The notes: generated from the letters alone by a model not told the origin. Shown: positions 35,627 to 47,270, counted from the stretch's first letter. The stretch is 64,000 nucleotides of DNA from Luzula sylvatica (GCA_946800325.1 OX326958.1:23521914-23585913), one strand, 5' to 3'. A program made the numbers and translations.

Positions 35627-37910
35627 CAAAACAAGTAACAAATTTTCACAACCGTACATATTGTTAAATTTTTAAATTTTCATGAAAAAAAACTCGAAAC
35701 ATAGTACACATTTATTCTAAGCCTATCTATATATGTATATAAACACTTTATTTCTTATATAGTCTCATTGTTATTCTTACAAAACATCAAATGGAAGAAC
35801 CCTGTTCAAACTTAAAATTGTTATTTTGAAATTTAAGAATAAAGTGTTTCTTCATTTATGATTCTGAAAAATAATAAAACTTATAAGTATCTAACTTAGA
35901 ATTATCATTGTTTTCAAGAACAATACAATAAAATATGAGAAGTATATGCATTTTCGAAGATGAGCTAGGATACACTCTCATTAGGACTGCAAATAAGTCG
36001 AGTTCTAGTTCGAGCAAGTTATATTCAGCTCAAAAATGAACTAAAGGTTGATTAAGCTCGTATAGCATTATTGTTCGAGTTGCAAACTCAAACTCAAACT
36101 CGACTCATTTAGCTTGACAAGTAATCGTTTGTTAAAATAATTTGAATTACCTGTAGATCCTAACTTTGTAACTATATTTTTGGAAATCTAATTGCAAGAG
36201 GTGTGTATTTTACACCTCCTTCAAATTTTTTTTTTTTAGTTTATTAAAAAAATTCAAATATTAGACAAAAAATAAAATATTCTAATACCAAAATTTCCAA
36301 TACATGGTATTTTAACAATATAAATCAATGTTGCAAATACCAGTTTGCGGTGTGTAGCGTTTTGGATTTATCTTGTAACAAATTGCATAAATTCAACGAT
36401 ATAGCAGTGCAACATTTTAGCAGCGAATGATATTAACAAATACTTATGTATGTATCATATTAAAAATTATAAAAAATGTATCATAAAATATAAATATAAA
36501 CGGTTAATAACAATATGAATTATCTCGAAATATGCACATATAATGTCAAAATATAAACAAATAATGATCTCTTCAACACGATATAAAAAATACGAAATTT
36601 GACGATATGTACATCACACATATTAGACAAAAAAAAATATTAACAATTTTATTTAGTAATCTTGCAAAACTTCAGTTATTTTATTTACTATATGTCCCAA
36701 CTCAAAAATTTCATCTCGAATTAAAAAAAAAGTGCAGCGTTTTAGTCGATATCGTGATATATAAGGCTAAATTGGTGCTATATTATTGTTACTATATTAT
36801 GTATTAAATTATTGTTACGATATTATGCATTCTGAATTGTGACATGAAAATAATTATATAAAAAAATCAAGTTCAAATTTGATTCTAGTTTATGCTGATC
36901 GAACTGAGTTCATCTCAAGCTTGACTCGATATATTTTCGAAATAACTTAGTTTTGTTCCGTTATTTTGAGCTCGTATTGAACGAGTCATTATATAATATG
37001 GGCATGTTTGATTTGAGAGATTTTAGTATATTGTATTCAAGTATCTGTATTTTGACCAAAATGGATTGTTTCATTTTATGATGTATTGCATTTTATTCTT
37101 GAAATCAATGTCTTTTTTACTCCCACAAAAAAATGTGTGCTCCAAAATACACGGGACCGCTCTCGTCCGTGTATTTAGTATTGGACACGAAAATATTCAT
37201 TACCCGCTTGCTTTTCTCCTCCATTTAGAATAATATATATAATATTTTGTTGATTATATGATATAATAATTATAATACAATAATATTATATACATATAAT
37301 TTTATATTCATATAATATATGCAATTAAATAATATTATATACATATAATGTATTATTATAATAATATGAAAATGTATTGTTACATTATTATAATATTATA
37401 TTTTATTCATATAATAATAAAATAATTATTTTTTAATATAGATATAATGTTATTAATTTGGGTCGGTGTGTTAATGAAATGCTCCACCTTGACATTCCAA
37501 GATTTGAAGAGAATTATAGTTCTTTGCTTTTGTGAAGAAGGACAATTCTAAAATTATGTTTTTCTATTCTAGGAATTGTTTCAAACAAAAAATTTCATTG
37601 GAGTGGGTTTTTAAGATCCAACTTCATCCCATATTCCATCTCCCATACATTCATTTGTTTTCTTAATTAATTGTTGAAAGAACTCTAATATGAGTCGAGC
37701 TCTTCTCTTTAATTAAACTGAGATGAATTTTGATAGAATAGATGATTTAAGCATGATTTATTAGAAAAGTTTTTTGCGCTTGAATTATACTGAGATGGAT
37801 TTATATTACTGGTTAAATGTATAAGAAAGATCCCCAGTTTATTGGTCCCTTGTTAAACACAGATGATTTTATCAGTATTTACTTGGTACTTTTTCTTTTC
37901 TTTATCATAG

Positions 37911-38728
37911 ATGAATGAGGAGGTAGTATCAAAGGGGACAAATCAAAGTAAAAATGCAACCTGCAGTCCTTCTGCAAGTGAGTTCTTGTTGAAGTTTTTG
38001 GCCGAGCAACCTACAAAGGGTAACAAGTTAGAAAAAGGGTTCGAAAGTGTCACGATCTCCGCTGCCGCTAAACATGTCAATGAGAAGATCCACACGAATT
38101 TCACGAATACCAACGTACAAAATGATCATATGAGGACCATTAGAAGAAATTAGAAAATTATCCAAAACCTTGTCGTTGAGCTGGAACTCTTTTGATCATA
38201 ATACCAATACAATAGTGATGGATCATGACGTATGCGCCACATACATTCAGGTTGTACCTTATTTTTCTCTCTTTTGATTTCCCGTATCCATAATATACTT
38301 GAATTGAATTTTTATAAGTATACATCTCTTACTATTTTTATGTGTATATATACTTGAAGTCACATCCAAATGAGGATAAGTTTATAAATAAACCTATCAA
38401 TCTTTATGTCGAGATGAAAATGATTTGCGGAAATGAGTTGGCCGTTGGAACATCCGCAAAAGCAGTACATCATACTTCTAGGTCTCTTGTTGCTTCTCGA
38501 GTTAGAACTCGTGAGCCGTCTTCTCCTATTATTCTTCCACTGGAGATGATATTGATGGTGGGGACATACGTACAAGCCACAACCCCGGATGCCGGATCCG
38601 CAACTCCTCCCGAAGAATCTGTTACACCCAATCCACATGCCATGGTGGCAAAAAAAATGAAAACTCAGCGAGGAGGACTCATTTGCCCAATATTTCTAAG
38701 AAATAAAAGATGTTTTTCAAGATTTTAA
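37911..38728 (+). pseudogene. Myb/SANT-like DNA-binding protein, broken
   Basis: The frame from ATG 37911 reads ...EFLLKFLAEQPTKGNKLEKG and then MRTIRRN, where a TAG replaces the tryptophan expected in RRNW-KIIQNLV. A 1-2 base frameshift follows, then LSWNSFDHNTNTIVMDHDV and CATYIQ. A likely intron (about 38251-38357) leads to SHPNEDKFINKPINLYVEMK. This is the Myb_DNA-bind_3/SANT-like family: L..LVGLSG.SWD..T.TI.MDHDVYATYIQ.HP....FINKPI. Glycine/methionine-rich pieces at 38920-38965 and 42560-42660 may be separated parts of its C-terminus. Stop plus frameshift make it a pseudogene. Confidence 0.7.
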
Positions 38729-39059
38729 CACTAGTAGAATATTTGTTCTTGCAAAAGCTATCAAGGCGGCAATTGCAACAATACCGGCCCAATATCCATC
38801 TTCGACATTACGGCTAGCACAATGTTACATTGAAGTTTACGGCGCTTGTTTCCTATAGTACGAGTGGAAAAATTGAATGGATGGATGATTTTATGCTTCA
38901 ATGTAGTGCAAATGGTACGAATGGTATGAACGGTACCGGTAGTATGATCGGTATTGGGGTATGGATAATATTTGTGGTACCGGCTGAAGGATTTCATGAC
39001 GTGAATCAGAAGAAATATGAAAAAAAATAATCCGACAACGTCACGGATCGTATTATAAA

Positions 39060-39370
39060 TGTTAATTTTCTACTCGAGTTTATAGTATTTGTCCTGCAAG
39101 AAGGGTTTTAATACAACACCTATGATCTTTAACGTAAATTTGGTCCTCTTTGGTTCACCCTTGAATCCGAAACAAGAACGCGCGTGAGTTCGTGCTAGCG
39201 TCCTCTTGTCCGCACCTAGCTCCGTCGCCTGCTTCTTAATGAATTGCATAATCAATAAACGCTTCAACAAATATTTCAAGAGAAAGAGAGAGACTAGTTA
39301 TAGAGAGAGATAACTCTTGTCTATCAAATGTATGACATGCTCTCCTATTTATAATCCTTAAATATTAGAT
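39060..39370 (-). mobile_element. LTR-like remnant on the minus strand
   Basis: Read on the minus strand this stretch has TATAAATAGG (about 39346-39355) and ends GAAAATTAACA at 39060, resembling the R-U5 part of an LTR. No target duplication or second end could be found, so it is kept as a tentative relic. Confidence 0.3.
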
Positions 39371-40501
39371 AAAAATCTTTCAAATTCATATAACCATTAA
39401 GGTATGAACAAAATTCGAAACAACACATTAATTTTTGACCTTTGGTTACTGTTTCTGTCAAAATTTCTTCTACATAATTCCAAATGACCTGAAACCTTCT
39501 CCATTAAAAACTACACTTAAATGGCTACAATCTACATATTCATTTGTTCATAATGGTTAAGTGTTGCCCTTTCAAATGCTAGTTCAAAGTTGTCTCAAAA
39601 TCTGTCTCAAAAAATAATTACGAATTTATGGCCATGATCCATGTTTATTTAGATTTCTCAAGTTTTCTTCTCAATTTGTTAAACTATGTTTTGGGTTTGG
39701 ACTTGAAACAAATTATGATATGCGTTGCATATATATTATTCTCATAATATGCACATTTCACTAAATTATTTCCATGCTAGATAGTCATGTCATATGACAT
39801 AATATTTTCATATTTTCTATTTGTATCTTTATTTCATGCAAAGATCGTTACATAACAATGTGGTCTCAACAAAAATCATGTATCACAATTACCTTCATAT
39901 TTTCCGTTTTCCAAATGTGCTTCGCTTTGTAATCGAGTTCTCACGGTGATCACCGAGCAGAATCTCGGAGCATATTCGAAGCAATGATTCGTTATCTCAT
40001 ACGAACTCCTAAATACATATAGCCAACAAATTATTTGAATATAGAATTTTTTTTAATTTCAAATTTGAACTCACCTCTGCTTTGAATTTCTCGGGCTACC
40101 TATATCGAGCATCTATGTTATGTTGGCAATAGAATAAAAATATTTTATTCCATAAATTGTAAGCGGTATTCTAGCTATATATTACGGTTACCCAAATAAC
40201 ATATACGTTTAGTAACCCTTTACGAAACACGATCCTTGCAGCAATGTTAATTTTTGTCATTGTTTGTGTCAATTCCTTGTCTTTATGATATTATGATTAA
40301 TATACAATGTAGGGTTGTGTCATCTTTGTATTATAACCATTATTGATTTCTATTAAGTAAATTATAAACTTATAATTGCACTTCAATTATATTGGATCCA
40401 TTTATAATTTCACTTTACCAAGGGGCCTATAAAATATCATTTCTCATAATTAATGAGTGGCAACGATGTTATTGACATGCACTGTTTTTCCAGCACAAGT
40501 T

Positions 40502-41502
40502 TGATGGGGAATATCCTCGACCCCGGGCCCGCGCAGCGGAATGAAGGCCCGGTCCGATTCCCCGATTCCCGAGATCACGCCACGATTTCGAGGGTACGAT
40601 GCGAATAGAAGGATAGATCTATACCAGCGTGAAATTGATCACGCACGAAGGGTTGATCGCCGCCTTCTATCTCCTGTCACGTTGGTGACAATCCGCGCAT
40701 CCCATACCACGCGTCTTTCACCGTTCGTTGGCCGTCTTCTCACTCCTTGGGTCGATCACAATCTAAGAGCCACAATTGTCGCTCCTCTACTTGTATCCAC
40801 CGTGAGTCGCAAGACGTCGGTCACAGATGCACCTGCCTAGACGATGCACCGGCGAACTTGCTCGATCGTTTGAATCTCTACACCGAGAAAACTCCTTTTC
40901 TCGGTTATCTCTCTTTACACCCTTTCACTCAATAGAAAGTTGTATCTCAATTATCCTGGAAAATCTCCTGAATATTCTGAATAAGATTGCATTAACTTGC
41001 ATTAACTTCCATAGTCATGAGAGAGAAAGTATCCTATTTATACCTAATAGGATCAGGATTAGCCAAAAGGCATGTATATCCAATATACACCCTCTCACAC
41101 AGAAAACTGCATGAACCTGGTCAGTATTCTGTCATTTCGAAATTGGTAAATTTCTCATACAGAAAATCACCCAACATGAAAGTTGTAGATAATCTAATTA
41201 TCTACACAACCCAATTTGGCCCAGCCCAATTGGAGTTCGTATGCAAAAAGTTATGACTGTTTTACTAACTGTATGTCATACTGTTGCACCCTTTCGGTAT
41301 TTCACATAAACGACACTAATACTTCGTTCATATGAAATATATTTCTACATGAAGGTTATAGATAATCTAATTATCTATCTAACCCAATTTGAACCATTCA
41401 AATCGGATTTTCCCACTGACAGTTATGGCCACGAATGTACGACTACATTCGTTTATCCTTGTGTACACTTTTACGGTTGATCCTGAAACTGTATTTCCTT
41501 CA
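40502..41502 (-). mobile_element. Solo LTR, 1001 bp, minus orientation
   Basis: The segment starts TGATGGGGAATATC and ends ATTTCCTTCA on the plus strand, and is flanked by AAGTT on both sides (40497-40501 and 41503-41507). The termini are short inverted repeats: TGATGGGGAATA against TGAAGGAAATAC. On the minus strand a TATAAATAGG box (about 41034-41043) gives the orientation. No primer-binding site or gag/pol adjoins either end, so it is a solo LTR. TGxTGGGGAATA ends resemble Ty1/copia LTRs. Two direct repeats of about 165 bp (AACATGAAAGTTGTAGATAA near 41175; the related ACATGAAGGTTATAGATAAT near 41349) lie in its U3. The 99- and 95-codon frames here are not genes. Confidence 0.8.
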
Positions 41503-41960
41503 AAGTTACGTATAAAAAATTATTATTTTTATCACCACTTGTAGTAAGCAGCTTTTAATAATAATTACGTTATGCATTCCTCATGTGAAAAAAATACGTT
41601 TCTCAATCTTGGAATCAGAGACACGATGAAAGCATTAATGGTACTAACACAATCCATGTAATGTTTCATCTGTTAGGCATGTTCAATATATGAAGCCTTT
41701 CATATATTCGTGTTATTAAATGATAATTTTTTATCAACGTTTGCAGAACTACAACGTACTTGTAATCAACACGACATTCTTATTATGTATATTAGTGTTC
41801 CTGCTAATATCCAAGACATGTGAACATTTCAGAGTTCAATATTTATTATCACTTAAAGTTCTACGGTTCAAGACGAAGTGCATCGTTTTGAACACTTCTA
41901 AATGTTAATATAAAAACTCATGGAACAAGATATAAATAACACCCAATTCATAAATATAAC

Positions 41961-42509
41961 CAATGTTCTAAAAATCGGTCTAGGCGACCGCCTAGGCGGC
42001 GCCTAGGCGCTAGGCGTTGGGAAAACGCCCACGTTTAGCCTAGGCGTTCCTGTCTAGGCGGAATTCCGCCTAGACCCGCCTAAATAGCGTCTAGGGCCGC
42101 ATAATTCTGCCTAGGTCCGCCCAGGCCAATTTTTTTTTTTTTAATTTTTTTTATTAAGACCCACAACTCATTTTCTTTCTTATTTCTATTTTTAGTAATT
42201 TTATTTTGTGATTTATTTGAATTTGTATTAATGGTATTTTGTAGATTTCATGTTACAATTTGTTTGGATGTTGTTTTAAATAAATTAATATGTAGATTTC
42301 ATGTTATGATTTGTTTGGACGTTGTTTTAAATAAATCAATATACATTATTTTTAGTATAAAAAATTATAGCACAAATTATAATATATAAAAATTAAAAAA
42401 ATGACAAAAACTATGTAAAATTACAAATCCGCCTAGATCCGATTAATCCCTCTAGGCGCTAGACGGTGCCCGTCCGCCCGACTAGCGCCTAGCGATTTCT
42501 GTAACATTG
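41961..42509. mobile_element. hAT-type MITE with CTAGGCG-rich arms
   Basis: The 549-bp element is flanked by the 8-bp duplication AATATAAC (41953-41960 and 42510-42517), the size made by hAT transposases. The left terminus CAATGTTCTAAAAATCGG matches the reverse complement of the right, CAATGTTACAGAAATCGC. Subterminal regions are packed with direct and inverted CTAGGCG/CGCCTAG words, which would fold into a GC-rich structure; the middle is AT-rich. No coding capacity. Confidence 0.85.
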
Positions 42510-43585
42510 AATATAACATATAACATTATCAACATTTGATAACTTTTAGAACACAAATTTAACATCGGCGGTATCGGCGGCATGAGTAGTGCGAGTAGTA
42601 TGAACGGTATGGACTGCCGTAGGTATGAGTGGTGCAAGTCGTTTTGGTAGTATGGATGATGTTGTTGGTGCAGGCGATGGTAGTTTTTTCTAGACGGTGG
42701 CAGTTATGCTTAGTATATAGAATATATTTAATATTTCTAGTATATTTTAAATTTTTGTATGGTAATTTCGATAATATTTTGTATATGCTAAATATTTTGT
42801 GAATGGTCTAATCGCTTAATATTTTGTGAATTATCTAATATTGGTGTATATCCGCATTTATAAAAATTGTTCGTGTTATCATGTATTTTTTTTTTATCTA
42901 CAAGGTCTTGTTTAGTTTTTACGCGACATGTTGATCATATTGTGTCAAACAAAATTTTCATTTTGTTGCAATTGTGATAGTTAATTTTATTTTAATAACT
43001 GTTTAATTGGTACATATATTTGATAATATTTTTAATTATTTAAATATTAAATTTTATAATATTATTATTGGTATTTTATAATATTATTTTTGTTAGATAT
43101 TTAATTACATTAGTCTTCAAACAAAATGTAGCTTAACTTCAAACAAAATTTTAAATCATGAATTTACAACAAGAATCAAACAATTAATTTTTGTTTACAT
43201 GATTTTGATGTACGACTTAATCAAACAACTTGTGTGTATAGTGGAATGGAATACATGTATTATCGTGTACATGTATTTCACAGAGGCTTTCTATCATGTT
43301 CCTGAAATTTCTTCACATTCTCTCACTCTAATTAATTCAATAATTAGTGTCATCATTTAACAATTAATTCATAATTATATATTTTTCAATATTTAGAATT
43401 AATTATTAATTGATATGAACCTTAATTACATATTAATTTTTTAGTAATCATGAATTAATTATTAATTCACTTTGTTAATTATGAAATTAATTAGTGCCGA
43501 AGAAATGCAAGGGAAATTGGGGGGAAATATAATTTCCCTGTTTCATATTACTTGTATTTCGAAATCTTTCAAATCAAACATGCCC

Positions 43586-43995
43586 ATAATCGAATAACCA
43601 GTCATAGACTCATAAGCTCAACTCATAGCCTGCGATAATATTTGTTTAAACTTTGAAAGCCCTAATTATTTACTGTAAAAACCTAAAAATATAAGCCCGT
43701 GAAATTTTGTGAGAACCCAAATAATTTTATCCGAATTCAGCCCAGCCCAATAATTAATAAGTTGCATAATATATGTATTTCACATTTCCACAATAAGGAT
43801 TAAGGACTCATAAAATTATCTCCTGTAGAGATAAAATCCTTCTCGTCTCTCCCGTTCACAAATTTCTGCTCGCTCCTCCACCAAAGCCATGAACTGAAGC
43901 TCGCTACTTGTATCACTCACTAAACACTCTCTCTCCATTGTTGCGCATTTTCTTCTTCAACCATCTCCTGTGCCTCCTCTAACAGGCCGTGTTTC
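43586..43995. promoter_or_regulatory. Promoter and leader region of the first NUMOD3 gene
   Basis: The last 150 bp are pyrimidine-rich and align with the leader of the paralogue at 62150-62339: shared blocks include CTCCTCCACYAAAGCC, TTGCGCATTYTCTTCTTCA and TCTCCTGTGC. Similarity before the start codon shows that the gene was duplicated with its promoter-proximal region. Confidence 0.5.
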
Positions 43996-46448
43996 ATGAG
44001 GACCACTGGTGCTCTTTCTTCCCAATTTCTCCCCATTTTAGTTGATTCATTTTAGTTATTTACCTTTGTCTTCACGGGAATGGGTGAGGCCTTTCTGTAT
44101 GTTAATTATTATGATTTTCACTTTCTTTATGTAGATATCTTTATTCGTCATCCATCCTTCGAGAGGCATCTCACTAAAACGAAGAATTTTTCGCACGCCA
44201 ATCCGAAAATCTCGTCGCCAAACAACAGGAGAATTTTCTCGGGATTCAAATGCCACATCCAATTAGAATCGATTATTTGGACCAAAACAAAATATCAACA
44301 CGCCTTTTGTGCAGTGGCCAATTTTGAGCGTGGTTCTACAGATTCAATTTCAAACAGCTACTTGAATTTTGATTTGAATATGGGTTCAGATTTAAATTCC
44401 GAAAAGAAAGCCAATAATGGGAAAATTCCTTGGAATAAAGGAAAGGAACACAGCGCAGGTTAGTATCAAAGTTTCCTTTGTTATTGAATATATTATGGGT
44501 GACGCTATTGCAAGAGCCAACATGGCTAAATCGAGAGCAATTTCAATTTTGTTTTATCAAATGACCGTTATACCCTTGTTAATGATGAATTGATGATTGA
44601 TATTTTTTACATTTATCTATTAGTTTATCATTTTTCATAAATCATGCAAATAAAATCTTTCATATATAAAAAATATTTTTATTCTTAATTTTTTTCATCA
44701 TAAAAAAACAATAAAATTGTTACATGTGATATATATTTAAATATGAAAATTAATATATTTGTTAGATTTGGTTTTTTCATAATATTAGGAAAAATATTTT
44801 TGCATTATTCAGGAAAGATATAAATAATAGTATATAAGTATAATAAATATCAATCGCCATGAATAGGGATATAGTAGTCATTCAATTAAAAAAATTTAAA
44901 TCGCTCTCAATTTAGCCACGTTAGCTCTTGCAATAGCGTCACCTTATATTATTTAATAATGTATCGAATAATGATAACAATAATAATAATTATTATTATT
45001 TGCAGAGACTATTGAAAGGATTTCACAGGCCAATAAAGGGAAAACTCCTTGGAATAAAGGAAGGCAACATACCGCCGGTTAATATCAAACTTTCTTTGTT
45101 ATTGAATATACTTTTTTTTGTTTCTTTTATGTATGATTTAATTTGTATTAAATAATAATAATAATAATAATGTGCAGAGACTATTCAAAGGATTAGAGAG
45201 AGAACAAAAATCGCCATGCAGAATCCCAAGGTGATGTCATGTAAGAATAATAATTGTAATTTTAATCAATTTATTACCAAAACATTCGTGCTATAATCGA
45301 TTTGTTATTTTTCAGATCAAAAAGAAATTAGCGGCCTTAGGCCATGCTCAGAGGTTTCGGACTTTATAACATCATTAGTTAAACACAATTTATTTATAAT
45401 AAAAAATGCAAATTTGGTATTTATTTATTTATTTTTGTTTCAGTGAGGAGACGAGAGTAAAGATAGGAGAGAAGATGAAAGAAGGGTGGAAAAAGAGGAG
45501 AGAGATGCTTGCCCTCCAAGAAATAATTCTTGGAGAATGGCAAAATTTAATTGCTGACATGGCACGATTAGGGATTTCTGGCCAGCACGAATTTCAATGG
45601 AACTCATATCAACTCATACAGGTCTAATCACAGAGGAATGTGAATCGTAAATATCCGATCTTTTAGGGGCTTACGTGTAAATAATATTGCAGGAGGAAAT
45701 AAAGAAGGAACTGAAAGAGATTGAAAAGAGGGAGAGATCTCTTGCGAGAAGGGCTCCAAAATCGATTGTTCAAAAGATGAAAATTGCTGAATCGATTAAG
45801 GCTAAATGGGCCGATCCTGTTAGTCTTGAATTTTTTTTGTTTGGCGGATTTACATATTTACCCTTCAAAATAACAAACTCCATTTGTTTTTTTTTTGTTA
45901 GGATAACCGCGAGAGGTATCGGGCAGGGATGATGAGGCATCACCACACGAGAAGAATGAAAATAAAAGAAGAGAAAGACAAGTTGAGAAGATCTAGGATT
46001 TCACAGGCCAACAAAGGGAGAATTCCTTGGAATAAAGGAAAGAAACATAGCGCAGGTTAATATCAAATTAATGTATGATTTAATTTGTATCGAATAATAA
46101 TTATTATAATAATAATATGCAGAGACTATCGAGAGAATTAAAGTGGCCATGCCGAAAAATCCGGCATGGGAGCATGCGGTTCAACCGGACCGTAATAATG
46201 AAACGAAGATTGGTTGCGTTTATTGTGATGCGGTGTATACGAGGATAGGTTTGTTGAAGAGACATCTAGCAGGGGGGAATGATCGGACGTGCCGTTCTTG
46301 TCCGCACGTACCCGACGAGGTGCGGAATTTGATGCGGTCCTCGATGGAGGCAAATAGGAGAAGACAGTTGGACAAGACCCAATTGCTTGAGGAACAATTT
46401 GATGGTGTCGCGGTACATGATGAGATTGACGTAATAGTGACCGAATAG
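43996..46448 (+). CDS. NUMOD3-domain protein with amplified PWNKG modules and a BED-type zinc finger, 427 aa
   Basis: Exons: 43996-44008, 44135-44458, 45006-45077, 45178-45230, 45316-45353, 45444-45621, 45693-45818, 45902-46055 and 46123-46448. All introns are GT-AG and in phase (1284 nt). Three NUMOD3-type motifs (PWNKG..H.AETI.RI) lie at about residues 105, 130 and 315. Between them is the conserved body: GEKMKEGWKKRREM, LGEWQNLIADMARLG, EFQWNSYQLIQEE and IAESIKAKWADPDNRERYR. The C-terminus reads NPAWEHAV, IGCVYCDAVYTRIGLLKRHL and RTCRSCPHVPDEVRNLM, a BED finger as in hAT transposases. NUMOD3 is a small DNA-binding module first described in homing endonucleases; the plant family (resembling Arabidopsis At1g53800) has no proven role. 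The paralogue at 62340 has one PWNKG motif and a different C-terminus, so the extra modules and finger are new here. Intron 2 carries a MITE. Confidence 0.8.
44498..44943. mobile_element. MITE in intron 2 of the NUMOD3 gene
   Basis: The terminal inverted repeats are about 46 bp: left GGTGACGCTATTGCAAGAGC, right the same reversed, ending GCTCTTGCAATAGCGTCACC at 44943. Flanks read TATATTAT on both sides with a one-base offset (an 8-9 bp duplication). The corresponding intron of the paralogue (62817-62915) is only 99 bp and has no such insert, so the MITE arrived after the duplication. Confidence 0.8.
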
Positions 46449-46814
46449 TCGTGATAAGGTAGTGTGTGGTATGCCAATTGTGGGCATTAGGATGAGAATT
46501 TTTATTTGGATTAGCATTTAGTCTTGGTATGTTTTGAATCATTAAGAAATATTTTCACATATGTTCGTATAAAAGATTTGGAATATTTTTTCACATTTTG
46601 TTCTCAAATCTTATAAATTTTTTTTTTTCAAAATTGTAGTTAAAGGAGACATTGCTTGTATATCTTTTATAAGTTTTAAATTAACATGAAATATAAACCA
46701 TCATATGCCGAGTCAGATCAACCAATGACAAATAATCAATTAATCCGAGTAGAATTCGGAGAAGAAAAGATGAGATTATCATTTCTGATCTTTGAAAGGG
46801 TCTAGTCTTTTCTC
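46449..46814. other. 3' region of the NUMOD3 gene and spacer
   Basis: AT-rich sequence between the NUMOD3 stop codon and the CBL promoter. No further gene is seen. Confidence 0.5.
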
Positions 46815-47270
46815 CTCTCTCTCTCTCTCTCTCTCTCTCTGCTGTTAACGGAACCCTACCTACTCATCAGTTCTTCTCTGCTGTAAGATTTTTTTTCTTC
46901 TCACTTTTACCTCTTTGCTACCTGTTTCTCTGATTTTTTGGGTTTGTTTGAGGTTATGAATTGCCTTTCGACTCAAAATGAGGTGAAGATTTTTCATTTT
47001 GACTTTTGGATCGTGCAAAATTTGGACCTTTTCTTTTTAGAAATTTTATGTTATTCTTCTTCTTTAGATTGTCGGCAAATCCTACTAAATTGTTGTCCTA
47101 ATCCGTACTGTACTCCTATGAAGAGCATGTTTGCATTTTGCAATTCATTACTTAGTGGGCGCTTTTGCTCTATTTACTAAAAAAATTGGAAAAGAAATGA
47201 GCAATTTCATGAAATACAAAGTGTCCTATTTATTTATTTATTTTGGGTTTAATATATTTTCCAAAAGCAG
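46815..47270 (+). promoter_or_regulatory. CT tract, leader and 5'-UTR intron of the CBL gene
   Basis: A (CT)n run at 46815-46840 precedes a pyrimidine-rich leader. A donor at 46883 (GCT/GTAAGA) and an acceptor at 47270 (AAAAGCAG) define a probable 388-bp 5'-UTR intron, since no in-frame start lies upstream of 47304. CT/GA tracts at plant promoters often mark core promoter or leader regions. Confidence 0.5.

Larger units (their letters stand above)
32730..36999. other. AT-rich intergenic DNA
   Basis: No supported gene. 34484-34640 holds two copies of a unit containing GTTGTACATATACG and GAGTGGTATATCCGATACG, followed by GATACG-rich words, probably a transposon relic. The 139-codon frame at 34487-34906 runs through this relic and has no recognisable motif. 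Confidence 0.5.
37000..43585 (+). mobile_element. PIF/Harbinger-like DNA transposon, decayed, with nested insertions
   Basis: The ends are inverted repeats. The left end GGGCATGTTTGATTTGAGAG (37000-) matches the reverse complement of the right end, GGGCATGTTTGATTTGAAAG (ending 43585), over about 24 bp with one mismatch. GGGC-TGTTTG ends are typical of plant PIF/Harbinger and Tourist elements, and the element carries a Myb/SANT-like frame (37911-38728), the usual partner of a Harbinger transposase. No transposase frame was found. A 3-bp target duplication is not clean; AAT fits if the repeats are extended by two bases. Inside lie a solo LTR (40502-41502) and a hAT-type MITE (41961-42509). Confidence 0.65.

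Noticed and set aside
35414..35659. 81-codon minus-strand frame with (YI)n
   Set aside because: It is the translation of the (AT)n microsatellite.
40541..41256. Frames of 79-99 codons in the GC-rich part near 40.6-41.2 kb
   Set aside because: They lie inside the solo LTR defined by AAGTT duplications and inverted ends; the GC-rich part is the LTR's U5/R region.
46138..46542. 134-codon minus-strand frame opposite the BED finger exon
   Set aside because: It is a shadow of the last NUMOD3/BED exon. The plus-strand frame has splice support and recognisable motifs.
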